Origin: SMWD01 sp964629475
GTDB taxonomy: Bacteria > Pseudomonadota > Gammaproteobacteria > Steroidobacterales > GCA-2729495
Direction: 5' to 3'
NCBI GenBank assembly: GCA_964629475.1
Contig: CAZVQW010000003.1
Location: 124,001 to 188,000 of the forward strand
DNA: 64,000 nucleotides
A model generated the notes under the pieces. That model was given only the letters and a program-made list of their open reading frames with translations, was not told the DNA's origin and made no database searches. Position 1 is the stretch's first letter, and each line of letters starts with the position of its first letter. Shown piece by piece: positions 41,977 through 49,320 of this stretch. A program made the position numbers and the translations under genes.

Positions 41977-43079
41977 AAATTTTTAAACTCCCCGATCTCG
42001 GCGAAGGTCTGCAGGATGCGGAGGTCATCGAGTGGCATGTTGCCGTCGGCGACGATGTGACCGTGGACCAGCCGCTGTTATCGGTCGAAACGGCCAAGGC
42101 CATCGTTGAGATCCCGAGCCCGCAGGCCGGTCGTGTGCTGGAACAATTCGCCGGTATCGGCGAGATCGTGCCGGTGGGCGGGCCCCTGATCGAGTTTTCA
42201 GCGGGCGATGATGAACGGAGCGATGCAGGCACCGTTGTCGGCCGGGTCGAGCCGGCGCGCCAGGTCGATGTCGATGTGCCGGCGACGGTCGGTCAGGCGG
42301 CGGTCGGTATCAAGGTTGTCCCCGCCGTCCGCGCGCTGGCGAAGAAACTCGGCGTTGATCTGTCGGTCGTGACGCCGACCGGGCCAAACGAAACCATCAG
42401 CGCGAAGGATGTGCAGCGCGTTGCCCGAATCCTGGCCGAGGTCGGCCCGATGGAACCACTGCGTGGTGTACGTCGGGCCATGGCGAGCAGTATGTCCCAG
42501 GCGCATGCGGAGGTCACCAAGGTGACGGTCAGCGATGACGCCAACATACAGTCGTGGCATGGTCGCGATGACATCACGTTGCGCCTTATCCAGGCGATCA
42601 TTGCGGCCTGCACGGCAGAGCCGTCATTAAATGTGTGGTACGACAGTCGTGCCGTGGGGCGCCGGGTGCTTGAGAAAATTCATCTTGCCATCGCCGTTGA
42701 TACGCCCGATGGACTCTTCGCGCCGGTACTGCGTGACGTGGCGAATCGCGATCTCGCAGATCTGCGTGCAGCGCTGGAAAAAATCAAACAAGATGTTCGG
42801 CAACGCACCACTCCGCCAGCTGAAATGCGCGGCTCAACATTTACGTTGTCGAATTTCGGTGCCTTTGGCGGTCGTTACGCCGATCCGATCGTTGTACCGC
42901 CTACGGTGGCCATTCTCGGCGCCGGCCGTGTTAGAGATGAGGTCGTGCCGGTCGATGGTCAGCCGGCGATTCGCCCCATACTGCCGCTTTCGTTATCGTT
43001 CGACCATCGTGCCGTGACCGGTGGCGAGGCCACCCGGTTTCTTACCGCGGTTGTGCGGGCTCTGGAAGAGGCAAAGTAA
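41973..43079 (+). CDS. bkdC: Dihydrolipoamide acyltransferase (E2)
   Basis: A 368-aa E2. Residues 1-75 form one lipoyl domain with the lipoylated Lys in SVETAKAIVEIPSP; residues about 107-143 (VVPAVRALAKKLGVDLSVVTPTG) form the peripheral subunit-binding domain; residues from 155 form the catalytic core with FDHRAVTGGEATRF near the end (catalytic His and Asp-like pair). It overlaps E1 beta by 4 bp. No E3 (lpd) follows, so it must use an E3 encoded elsewhere. Confidence 0.93.
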   Translation: MKIFKLPDLGEGLQDAEVIEWHVAVGDDVTVDQPLLSVETAKAIVEIPSPQAGRVLEQFAGIGEIVPVGGPLIEFSAGDDERSDAGTVVGRVEPARQVDVDVPATVGQAAVGIKVVPAVRALAKKLGVDLSVVTPTGPNETISAKDVQRVARILAEVGPMEPLRGVRRAMASSMSQAHAEVTKVTVSDDANIQSWHGRDDITLRLIQAIIAACTAEPSLNVWYDSRAVGRRVLEKIHLAIAVDTPDGLFAPVLRDVANRDLADLRAALEKIKQDVRQRTTPPAEMRGSTFTLSNFGAFGGRYADPIVVPPTVAILGAGRVRDEVVPVDGQPAIRPILPLSLSFDHRAVTGGEATRFLTAVVRALEEAK

Positions 43080-43559
43080 AGCTTGGAGCTGCGGGACCGT
43101 GCGGTGGTTTGCTTACGGGTTTTTTCGACGTCGGCCCATAGCGATCAATAACGCTCGTCGCCGTAATGCATCGCGCGTGCGCGGCTTGCGGCGACGCTCT
43201 TCGGGATGCGATTTCTTCCGGTTTGCGAAGATTGAGAAAATATAGGGATCCCAGCCGGAAGAGTTCGAGCCTTCGTCTTTCACGTCCGGGCGAAGCTCGA
43301 TAATGTCTGCGTCTGTATCATTATCCATGGCTAATTATTGTCCATATCCGACGGCAAACACTATAACGACTGGGGCACGAGTTCATGCTGGCAGTTTACA
43401 TAAAAAACAGGTATCACGGTTAAACTGTGATCAACGTATCAAACCGTTTGTATTGAAATGCGCTACGGGTATCCGTCTGCGCTGACGTATGACGTCCTGA
43501 TATTGTGGCAACATAGCCCGTGGATTATGGGTATCGTGTATTTTGAAACAGGAGAAAAA
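43080..43559. other. Mostly non-coding interval
   Basis: Between E2 and the haemoglobin remnant. A possible small protein is on the minus strand (43113-43328); the remaining AT-richer 43330-43559 shows no gene. Confidence 0.5.
43113..43328 (-). CDS. Small basic protein, hypothetical
   Basis: A 71-aa frame (DNDTDADIIELRPDVKDEGSNSSGWDPYIFSIFANRKKSHPEERRRKPRT...MGRRRKNP). The acidic start and strongly basic end with several Arg/Lys runs resemble small nucleic-acid-binding proteins, but I do not recognise it. No good ribosome binding site precedes the ATG, so it may not be a gene. Confidence 0.4.
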   Translation of the reverse strand: MDNDTDADIIELRPDVKDEGSNSSGWDPYIFSIFANRKKSHPEERRRKPRTRDALRRRALLIAMGRRRKNP

Positions 43560-43934
43560 ATGAGCGATCAGGCAAGTTTGTACGAACGATTGGGTGGTTA
43601 TGACGCGATTTAGGCAGTCGCCAATGAGCTGGTATCGCGCTTAATGGTTGATTCGGCGCTTGGCAGGTTTTGGGAGCATCGCAGCGAACACAGTATCCTG
43701 CGTGAAAAGCAACTTCTTATCGATTTTCTGTGTTCGAGCTCTGGGGGTCCGCTGTTGTACACCGGCCTTGACATGATGACATCGCACAAGGGCATGCGCA
43801 TCAGCGAGAGCGACTGGTCGGCGTTGGTGGGTCATATCAGTGACACTCTCGATTCCTTCAATGTTCCGGCGCAGGAAAAAGGTGAGGTGCTGGCATTCAT
43901 AGAGAGTACAAAAGCGGAAATTGTTGAGGCTTAG
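43560..43934 (+). pseudogene. glbN: Truncated haemoglobin (group I) with a premature amber codon
   Basis: ATG 43560 with AGGAG 6 bases upstream opens MSDQASLYERLGGYDAI, then TAG at 43611-43613, and the same frame continues for 107 codons (AVANELVSRLMVD...) to a stop at 43932. The continued part matches group I truncated haemoglobins: LLIDFLCSSSGGPLLYTGLDMMTSHKGMRISESDWSALVGH, with the proximal His in SHKGM. The usual Phe-Tyr of helix B is replaced by Leu-Val here. A single base change explains the break. Everything else is intact, so it is either a young pseudogene or read through by a suppressor. Confidence 0.85.
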
Positions 43935-43946
43935 CTGCGTTTTCTG

Positions 43947-44612
43947 ATGGCGCCGGTTCAAATTACGCACTTCTCCGATGTCCTGTGTGTCTGGGCTTAT
44001 ATCGGCCATATTCGCGTGGCTGAACTGCAGGCTAATTTTCCGCAGGATGTTCATTTCGATTTCCGGTATTTCAATGTGTTCGGCGATGTGTGCACCAAGA
44101 TGGACACGCAATGGGCGGAGCGTGGCGGGACGGAGGGTTATGCGCAGCATGTCCACGAGATTGCAGGCGGGTTCGAGCATATAAATCTGTGTCCGGATGT
44201 GTGGCGCCAGAATGTCCCGACTTCATCGCTGCCTGCCCACCTGCTTATCGCTGCCGCACGACTGCTGGACACGGAACAGGACAGTACATGCGCAGCGCCG
44301 CTCGATGCCGCGATCCGTAAGGCATTTTTCGAGGCTGCGGTCGATATATCCTGTATGACCGAGCTTCTGGCTATCGCCGATCGACAGGGCATCAGGACCG
44401 CCGATCTCGAAAACAAGCTAGAAAACGGCCAGGCCCATGCGCTGATGGCGACTGACCTCAAGAGCGCCGATGCCTTTGGCGTCCGCTCGAGTCCGACGAT
44501 GTCTTTCAATGAAGGTCGCCAGTCTCTGAGCGGGAATGTTGGTTACCGCGTGCTGGAGGCAAATATCCGTGAATTGATCAGGCATCCGGTTAGTCAACAA
44601 AGTTGGTGTTGA
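43947..44612 (+). CDS. DsbA-like (FrnE/2-hydroxychromene isomerase type) thioredoxin-fold protein
   Basis: A 221-aa cytoplasmic protein: ITHFSDVLCVWAYIGHIRVAELQANF is the FrnE/DSBA_4 opening, with a single Cys in CVWA rather than CxxC. The insertion of a helical domain (about 85-150) and the end GVRSSPTMSFNEGRQSL (SP cis-proline) are family-like. It follows the broken haemoglobin gene. Likely glutathione-dependent isomerase or oxidoreductase; substrate unknown. Confidence 0.85.
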   Translation: MAPVQITHFSDVLCVWAYIGHIRVAELQANFPQDVHFDFRYFNVFGDVCTKMDTQWAERGGTEGYAQHVHEIAGGFEHINLCPDVWRQNVPTSSLPAHLLIAAARLLDTEQDSTCAAPLDAAIRKAFFEAAVDISCMTELLAIADRQGIRTADLENKLENGQAHALMATDLKSADAFGVRSSPTMSFNEGRQSLSGNVGYRVLEANIRELIRHPVSQQSWC

Positions 44613-44694
44613 CCGACTGATTTTTCAACCGCTTGCCCGATATCGACCGCGCGGGTTGTCGATGACCCGTTTCATTTTTTGAGTCGGAGGTGGC

Positions 44695-45426
44695 GTGAAC
44701 GATCCGTTGCAGAATATCTCCCTGGTCGGCGTGGCCGTTGGTTTTGTGCCGGTCGCCGTTGTATTGCTGATCATGTATCACTGGTCGCAGCAGGCCGGCA
44801 CGGCGATTTATGCAGTCGCGAGAATGCTGATCCAGTTGCTGATCATCGGCTACCTGCTGACTTACATTTTTGAAATCAATCATGGTGGATTCGTGCTGCT
44901 CGTTCTGACCATCATGCTGGTTGCGGCGTGCTGGATCTCGTTACGACCTGTTAGCAACGCCGGTTCGCGGCAATACGCTTACGCGCTGGCAGCCATTGCA
45001 ATCGGTGGCGTGTCGACGTTGTTTCTCGTCACGGGGTTTGTGCTGGAGGTCACGCCGTGGTTTTCGCCGCGCCATGTCATCCCGCTCGGCGGCATGATTT
45101 TCGCCGGCTCGATGAATGCTGTCAGCCTGGCCGCTGAACGTTATTCGGCCGAACGGCATGCCGGCGTGGCGGTTCTGGCGGCGCGTCAACAGGCCTTTCA
45201 CGCGGCGCTGATCCCGACGATCAATTCGCTGTTCGCTGTCGGACTGGTGACATTGCCCGGGATGATGACCGGGCAGATTTTGTCCGGCGTATCGCCGCTG
45301 GTTGCCGCGCGCTACCAGATCGTTGTCATGTGCATGCTGCTCGGAGCAGCGGGTATCTCATCGGCAATATACTTGCTCATGACCGAATCATTGCGTGAAC
45401 CCGGCAAGCGGATCCTGAGCGAATGA
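44695..45426 (+). CDS. FetB/YbbM-like ABC-type permease (UPF0014)
   Basis: A 243-aa inner-membrane protein with about seven helices, matching the UPF0014 permease family (E. coli FetB, iron export). VARMLIQLLIIGYLLTYIFEINH, PLGGMIFAGSMNAVSLAAERYSAER and LVTLPGMMTGQILSGVSPLVAARYQIVVM are hallmark segments. GTG 44695 has GGAGG 7 bases upstream. The usual ATPase partner FetA is absent here. It overlaps the next gene by 4 bp (ATGA). Confidence 0.88.
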   Translation: MNDPLQNISLVGVAVGFVPVAVVLLIMYHWSQQAGTAIYAVARMLIQLLIIGYLLTYIFEINHGGFVLLVLTIMLVAACWISLRPVSNAGSRQYAYALAAIAIGGVSTLFLVTGFVLEVTPWFSPRHVIPLGGMIFAGSMNAVSLAAERYSAERHAGVAVLAARQQAFHAALIPTINSLFAVGLVTLPGMMTGQILSGVSPLVAARYQIVVMCMLLGAAGISSAIYLLMTESLREPGKRILSE

Positions 45427-45803
45427 TTTACTCCGGAAGCTGTCACTGTGGCGCCATTCGATATGAGGTCGAGGCTGATGAGCACGTCGAATGCGATGAA
45501 TGCAACTGCTCGATTTGCGCCATGACGGGTTTTTTACATTTAATCGTGCCGAAGTCACGATTCAGGCTGCTGGCCGGTAAAGACGCGACCATGACTTATA
45601 CGTTCAATACTCATGTCGCGCAGCATTATTTTTGCAAAATCTGTGGAGTGCGCCCTTTTTACATTCCGCGTTCGAACCCGGATGGGATTGACGTCAATGT
45701 ACGCTGCCTGACACCCGCACCTGTTTCGATCTCTGTCAGGCCGTTCGATGGAATAAACTGGGAGCGGCATGCGCATCAATTGGAGAACCTGAGCAAGGAG
45801 TGA
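45423..45803 (+). CDS. GFA family zinc protein
   Basis: A 126-aa glutathione-dependent formaldehyde-activating (GFA)-type protein. The zinc ligands are SGSCHCGAIRYEVE (CxC near residue 7), CDECNCSICAM (C-x2-CNCS-x-C) and HYFCKICGVRPFY. Similar proteins (CENP-V/GFA) occur widely; an enzymatic role is not proven. Its ATG overlaps the stop of the permease gene. Confidence 0.9.
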   Translation: MIYSGSCHCGAIRYEVEADEHVECDECNCSICAMTGFLHLIVPKSRFRLLAGKDATMTYTFNTHVAQHYFCKICGVRPFYIPRSNPDGIDVNVRCLTPAPVSISVRPFDGINWERHAHQLENLSKE

Positions 45804-45812
45804 ACTGATTCA

Positions 45813-46166
45813 ATGAATCACAGAAAACTGGTATTACCCGAGCACATGAATGATCAGGGTTCGCTGTTCGGCGGCTACCTGCTCAAATGGCTCGACGAAT
45901 TCGCGTATATCACGGCGAGCCTGGAATTTCCCGGCAATCGATTCGTCACGATCGCCCTGAACAATGTCGAGTTCAAGCATCCGATTCTTTGCGGGCAAAT
46001 CCTGCGCTTTGCCGTCAGTCAAGTACGGCTCGGAAGCTCATCGGTCGAGTATCTCATCGAGGTATTCGGTGAAGAGTCGGGTGGGGCAGTTGATCAGGTT
46101 CTGTTTGCGACCGGCATTACGTTCGTCAATGTGACCGAATCGGGCGAAAAACAGCAGATCCGGTAA
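45813..46166 (+). CDS. Hot-dog acyl-CoA thioesterase
   Basis: A 117-aa protein of the YciA/acyl-CoA thioesterase family. LPEHMNDQGSLFGGYLLKWLDEFAYITASLEF contains the conserved N-x-x-G-x-x-F-G-G and the catalytic Asp. NVEFKHPILCGQILRFAVSQVRLGSSSVEYLIEV completes the hot-dog sheet. Substrates are probably acyl-CoAs released in housekeeping. Confidence 0.9.
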   Translation: MNHRKLVLPEHMNDQGSLFGGYLLKWLDEFAYITASLEFPGNRFVTIALNNVEFKHPILCGQILRFAVSQVRLGSSSVEYLIEVFGEESGGAVDQVLFATGITFVNVTESGEKQQIR

Positions 46167-46266
46167 TGATGTTGAGCACCACAATTCGAAAGGACGTACT
46201 ATCAGGTGCTTGAATAAATACATAAGCTCGCCGTCCATACTTCATTGAAACACGGAGGATATCGCT

Positions 46267-46509
46267 ATGACGATTGAGCTGCTGACAAAGTTTCTGGCCT
46301 GGTGTTCGGTCGTAAATATCGGGCTGCTTTTGCTGTGGTTTCTCGCTATCCTGCTTTTTTATGATCGGGTCTACGCTATACACAGCAGGTTCTTCAAGAT
46401 TTCACGCGAAGCATTCAACATGATTCATTACGGTGGCCTCGGTCTGTACAAGATAGGCTTATGGCTGTTCAGCCTGACGCCATACCTGGTGTTACAGGCG
46501 ATGACGTAG
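46267..46509 (+). CDS. DUF6868-like small membrane protein
   Basis: An 80-aa protein with two hydrophobic helices (10-32 and 57-76): FLAWCSVVNIGLLLLWFLAILLFYD, then FKISREAFNMIHYGGLGLYKIGLWLFSLTPYLVL. The pattern fits the DUF6868 family. AGGA lies near the ATG. Function unknown. Confidence 0.8.
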   Translation: MTIELLTKFLAWCSVVNIGLLLLWFLAILLFYDRVYAIHSRFFKISREAFNMIHYGGLGLYKIGLWLFSLTPYLVLQAMT

Positions 46510-46515
46510 CCTCTT

Positions 46516-47163
46516 ATGCAACGAATTCCAGAACCCGAACTGATGCTCGATGACGAGCAGGTCCGTGCCTATGCGGAAGCGGATTTCGGCGAACCGCACA
46601 GTCATTTCATGGAACTGCTTCGTTCGCGGTTCGATGACTTGCCCGAGTCGGGCCTGGCGCTAGACCTCGGGTGCGGGCCCGGCGATATCAGCCGCCGGTT
46701 TGCCATGGCATTTCCCGGCTGGCGCGTCAATGGTATCGACGGGTCCGCGACGATGGTTGCTGCCGCGCGGGAAATGACACCGGATGAGTTGCCGGTTCGA
46801 TATCAAGCCGTTCTGCTTCCTGCGCCGGCCACTGATCGTTATGACCTGATCTTTACCAATAGCCTGTTGCATCATCTTGCCGATCCGGCGGTCTTGTGGG
46901 CGACGATCCGTGACTGGTCGAATCCCGGCTGCAAGGTATTCGTCATGGACCTGTTGCGACCGGATGACCGCGCGACAGCCGAGGCATTTGTTGCGCAATA
47001 TGCGGCTGACGAACCGGCTGTCCTGCAGGAAGATTTTCTGAATTCGTTACTGGCCGCTTATGAAGAGGCCGAGATTACCGGGCAGTGTCGCGAGGCCGGT
47101 TTGCCGTTGTGTGTCGAGGTGGTTTCGGATCGTCATGTCATCGCGTGGGGCGATGTCGGGTAA
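46516..47163 (+). CDS. Class I SAM-dependent methyltransferase
   Basis: A 215-aa protein with a canonical Rossmann methyltransferase core: ALDLGCGPGDISRRFAMAFP (motif I near 57), VNGIDGSATMVAAA (post-I acid), FTNSLLHHLADP (motif IV) and VFVMDLLRPDD (motif V). No substrate-specific motif is visible. It overlaps the DNA glycosylase gene by 11 bp. Confidence 0.88.
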   Translation: MQRIPEPELMLDDEQVRAYAEADFGEPHSHFMELLRSRFDDLPESGLALDLGCGPGDISRRFAMAFPGWRVNGIDGSATMVAAAREMTPDELPVRYQAVLLPAPATDRYDLIFTNSLLHHLADPAVLWATIRDWSNPGCKVFVMDLLRPDDRATAEAFVAQYAADEPAVLQEDFLNSLLAAYEEAEITGQCREAGLPLCVEVVSDRHVIAWGDVG

Positions 47164-47689
47164 CGAGATGCAAGCCCGTATCAGTGGTTTTCCGCCGGTT
47201 ACCGGCAGCCAGCCGCGTGTGCTGATTCTCGGTTCCATGCCGGGTGTTGCATCATTGGCGGTACAGGAATATTACGCGCTGCCGCGCAATGCGTTCTGGC
47301 CAATTATGGGTGAATTGTTCGGCGCCGGCTTCGAATTATCGTATCGGCAGCGACTCGACAGGTTAATGGATCGCCGGGTTGCTCTGTGGGATGTGCTCGG
47401 CAGTTGCGTTCGTCCCGGCAGCCTCGATGCAGCTATCGATACCCAATCGGCTGCCGCAAATGATTTCAGCCACCTGTTTTCGGATTACCCAACGATTAAC
47501 CGGGTTTTTTTCAACGGCAAAAAAGCAGCCGAAATGTATCGTCGCAACGTATTGCCGATGCTGGATTCGGCTGCGGCGACGATTCCGGTCAGTGCCCTGC
47601 CGTCGACGAGCCCGGCCCATGCCGCGCTGTCGTTCGATGCCAAGCTGGCAGCCTGGTCGATTGTTCGCGAGGCGGCAAGCTGTGACTGA
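47153..47689 (+). CDS. DNA-deoxyinosine/hypoxanthine glycosylase (UDG superfamily family 6)
   Basis: A 178-aa member of the family-6 uracil-DNA-glycosylase-like proteins (HDG). RVLILGSMPGVASLAVQEYYALPRNAFWPIMGELF carries the GSMPG-x-S motif and the Asn-Ala-Phe-Trp pocket; LWDVLGSCVRPGSLDAAI and PVSALPSTSPAHAALSFDAKLAAW (second conserved Ser/Pro motif) follow. It removes deaminated bases such as hypoxanthine. ATG 47153 overlaps the methyltransferase stop; ATG 47168 is an alternative. Confidence 0.9.
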   Translation: MSGNEMQARISGFPPVTGSQPRVLILGSMPGVASLAVQEYYALPRNAFWPIMGELFGAGFELSYRQRLDRLMDRRVALWDVLGSCVRPGSLDAAIDTQSAAANDFSHLFSDYPTINRVFFNGKKAAEMYRRNVLPMLDSAAATIPVSALPSTSPAHAALSFDAKLAAWSIVREAASCD

Positions 47690-47789
47690 GCGATTCCTGA
47701 TTCTGGAAAGCATGTCTCAGACGTACTACAGTGGTTGCCCGATACTGCCCCGGATAGAAGGGGACTCTGATAATCGCAATCGTTGAATC

Positions 47790-47990
47790 ATGAGCCTGAA
47801 AGATGAAGTAGAAGCATTGCTCCCGAACTGGGAGTCCTGGTATCCGAGCCTGTTTCATGCAGCGGAGGATCTCGGGCTCATTCGTGCGCGTGTCTGCTCT
47901 CCATCGTCATTGATGCTTAACAATCGCCATGCTTCAGTGCAGAGTGCTGCCCTCAAGGCATTCAGGGAAAAATGGGGCGGCACCGAGTAG
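47790..47990 (+). CDS. Small hypothetical protein
   Basis: A 66-aa frame (SLKDEVEALLPNWESWYPSLFHAAEDLGLIRARVC...FREKWGGTE) whose 3' end overlaps the DUF6940 start by 19 bp. Codon use is gene-like, but there is no clear ribosome binding site and no recognised family. Confidence 0.4.
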   Translation: MSLKDEVEALLPNWESWYPSLFHAAEDLGLIRARVCSPSSLMLNNRHASVQSAALKAFREKWGGTE

Positions 47991-48622
47991 CTTCGCAATT
48001 CATGCTTGCAAGTTCTCGCTGGTCAGGGATAACCACTTCGCTCGACGATGGACAGGTTCGGCGGCTGGCAATCAGTCTGGATTCGAATGTTCTGTCCTAC
48101 CGCGCTGTGTGTGACCTTTGGCAACACGACAAAGACTTTTCAACATTTTTCAGTGCGACACTCGCCGCGATGCCGTTCGATGCATTTTTCTGGGAAGTTC
48201 GCCCGATGACAATGACATCGATCGATGCACCTTTCGAGTGTGTTGTTGTCGACAGTCCGATGCTGGCGGGTGTGACAGCAGATTCCGGTCCGTTCCAGTC
48301 GCAACTCGATGTGGTTGCTTCCCATGATGGTATTGCTACGTTTGAGAATCTCGGTGGCGATGCGTTGCTCGTCGCTCCCTGTGCCGGCCCTGGCAAGCTG
48401 CGGTACGCGCACTTCGCTGAATTTTTGCGCCACGCACCCGAGACAAAGCAGCAAACGTTTTGGGCCTGTATCGGTTCGGCGCTGGAGTCACGACTCAGCC
48501 ACGAACCTGTCTGGCTGAGCACATCGGGTCTGGGGGTCTACTGGCTGCATGTCAGGCTCGACCGGCAACCAAAATACTATACTTATGCACCATACCGAAA
48601 GACAGAAGTTAAACAATGGTGA
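47972..48622 (+). CDS. DUF6940 family protein
   Basis: A 216-aa soluble protein. HFAEFLRHAPETKQQTFWACIGSALESRLSHEPVWLSTSGLGVYWLHVRLDRQPKYYTYAPYR is the C-terminal signature (Trp-Leu-Ser-Thr-x-Gly, W-L-H-V-R) of DUF6940 as I know it. Conserved His and Arg suggest an enzyme, but no reaction is known. AGGG lies before the ATG; ATG 48002 is an alternative. It overlaps the DUF938 gene. Confidence 0.8.
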   Translation: MGRHRVASQFMLASSRWSGITTSLDDGQVRRLAISLDSNVLSYRAVCDLWQHDKDFSTFFSATLAAMPFDAFFWEVRPMTMTSIDAPFECVVVDSPMLAGVTADSGPFQSQLDVVASHDGIATFENLGGDALLVAPCAGPGKLRYAHFAEFLRHAPETKQQTFWACIGSALESRLSHEPVWLSTSGLGVYWLHVRLDRQPKYYTYAPYRKTEVKQW

Positions 48623-49227
48623 TGGCATTCTCCGAACCTTGCGAACGGAATAAACAATCGATACTCGATATTCTGGCTGTCGAGTTGTGTGACAGTTGTA
48701 AGGTGCTAGAAATCGGCAGTGGGACCGGCCAGCATGCCGTACATTTTGCAAACGGGATGCCGCACGTTGAATGGCAGCCCACGGATTGCAAAAATGAGCT
48801 GCCGACATTGACGGCACGAATTGTGGCTGAGGCGCCACAGAATGTGCGCCCGCCGTTGGTTCTGGATGTTCGTGAAATGCCGTGGTCTGTGATGGGTCCG
48901 TTCGATGCGGTGATTTCCGCCAACACACTGCATATCATGTCATGGGAATCGGTTCAGTATTTCTTTCGCGGCATCGGACAGATACTCGATGAGCGAGGTT
49001 CATTATGCGTCTACGGTCCGTTCTTATACAGAGACGTCGAAACGGTGGCGAGCAATGTATCCTTCGACCGATGGTTGCGGGAGCGAGATCCTGACAGCGG
49101 GCTCCGCGAATTCGAGGCCGTCAATGAGCTTGCTGAAGCGCAGGCACTCCTGTTAACAGCCGATCACCAGATGCCGGCTAATAATCGCCTGCTTGTGTGG
49201 CGGCGGGGGAAAATGGCCAGAGGTTAG
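48616..49227 (+). CDS. DUF938 SAM-dependent methyltransferase
   Basis: A 203-aa methyltransferase-like protein of the DUF938 family. SEPCERNKQSILDIL is the family start, then VLEIGSGTGQHAVHFA (SAM motif I), WQPTDCKNELPTLTARI, ISANTLHIMSWESVQYFFRGIGQIL and YGPFLYRD. It begins inside the last codons of the DUF6940 gene. Substrate unknown. Confidence 0.9.
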   Translation: MVMAFSEPCERNKQSILDILAVELCDSCKVLEIGSGTGQHAVHFANGMPHVEWQPTDCKNELPTLTARIVAEAPQNVRPPLVLDVREMPWSVMGPFDAVISANTLHIMSWESVQYFFRGIGQILDERGSLCVYGPFLYRDVETVASNVSFDRWLRERDPDSGLREFEAVNELAEAQALLLTADHQMPANNRLLVWRRGKMARG

Positions 49228-49320
49228 ATTCATTTTCGGTCATTTTTATATCCGCTCATTTTGTCTGGCTATAATCGGACTGATGCCGCTTTACTGACAA
49301 TAACAACAAAGGTGAGTTTC

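Noticed and set aside
43611..43613. Selenocysteine or pyrrolysine codon in the haemoglobin gene
   Set aside because: Selenocysteine uses TGA, not TAG. Pyrrolysine cannot be excluded, but nothing in the window supports pyl genes and this position is not catalytic.
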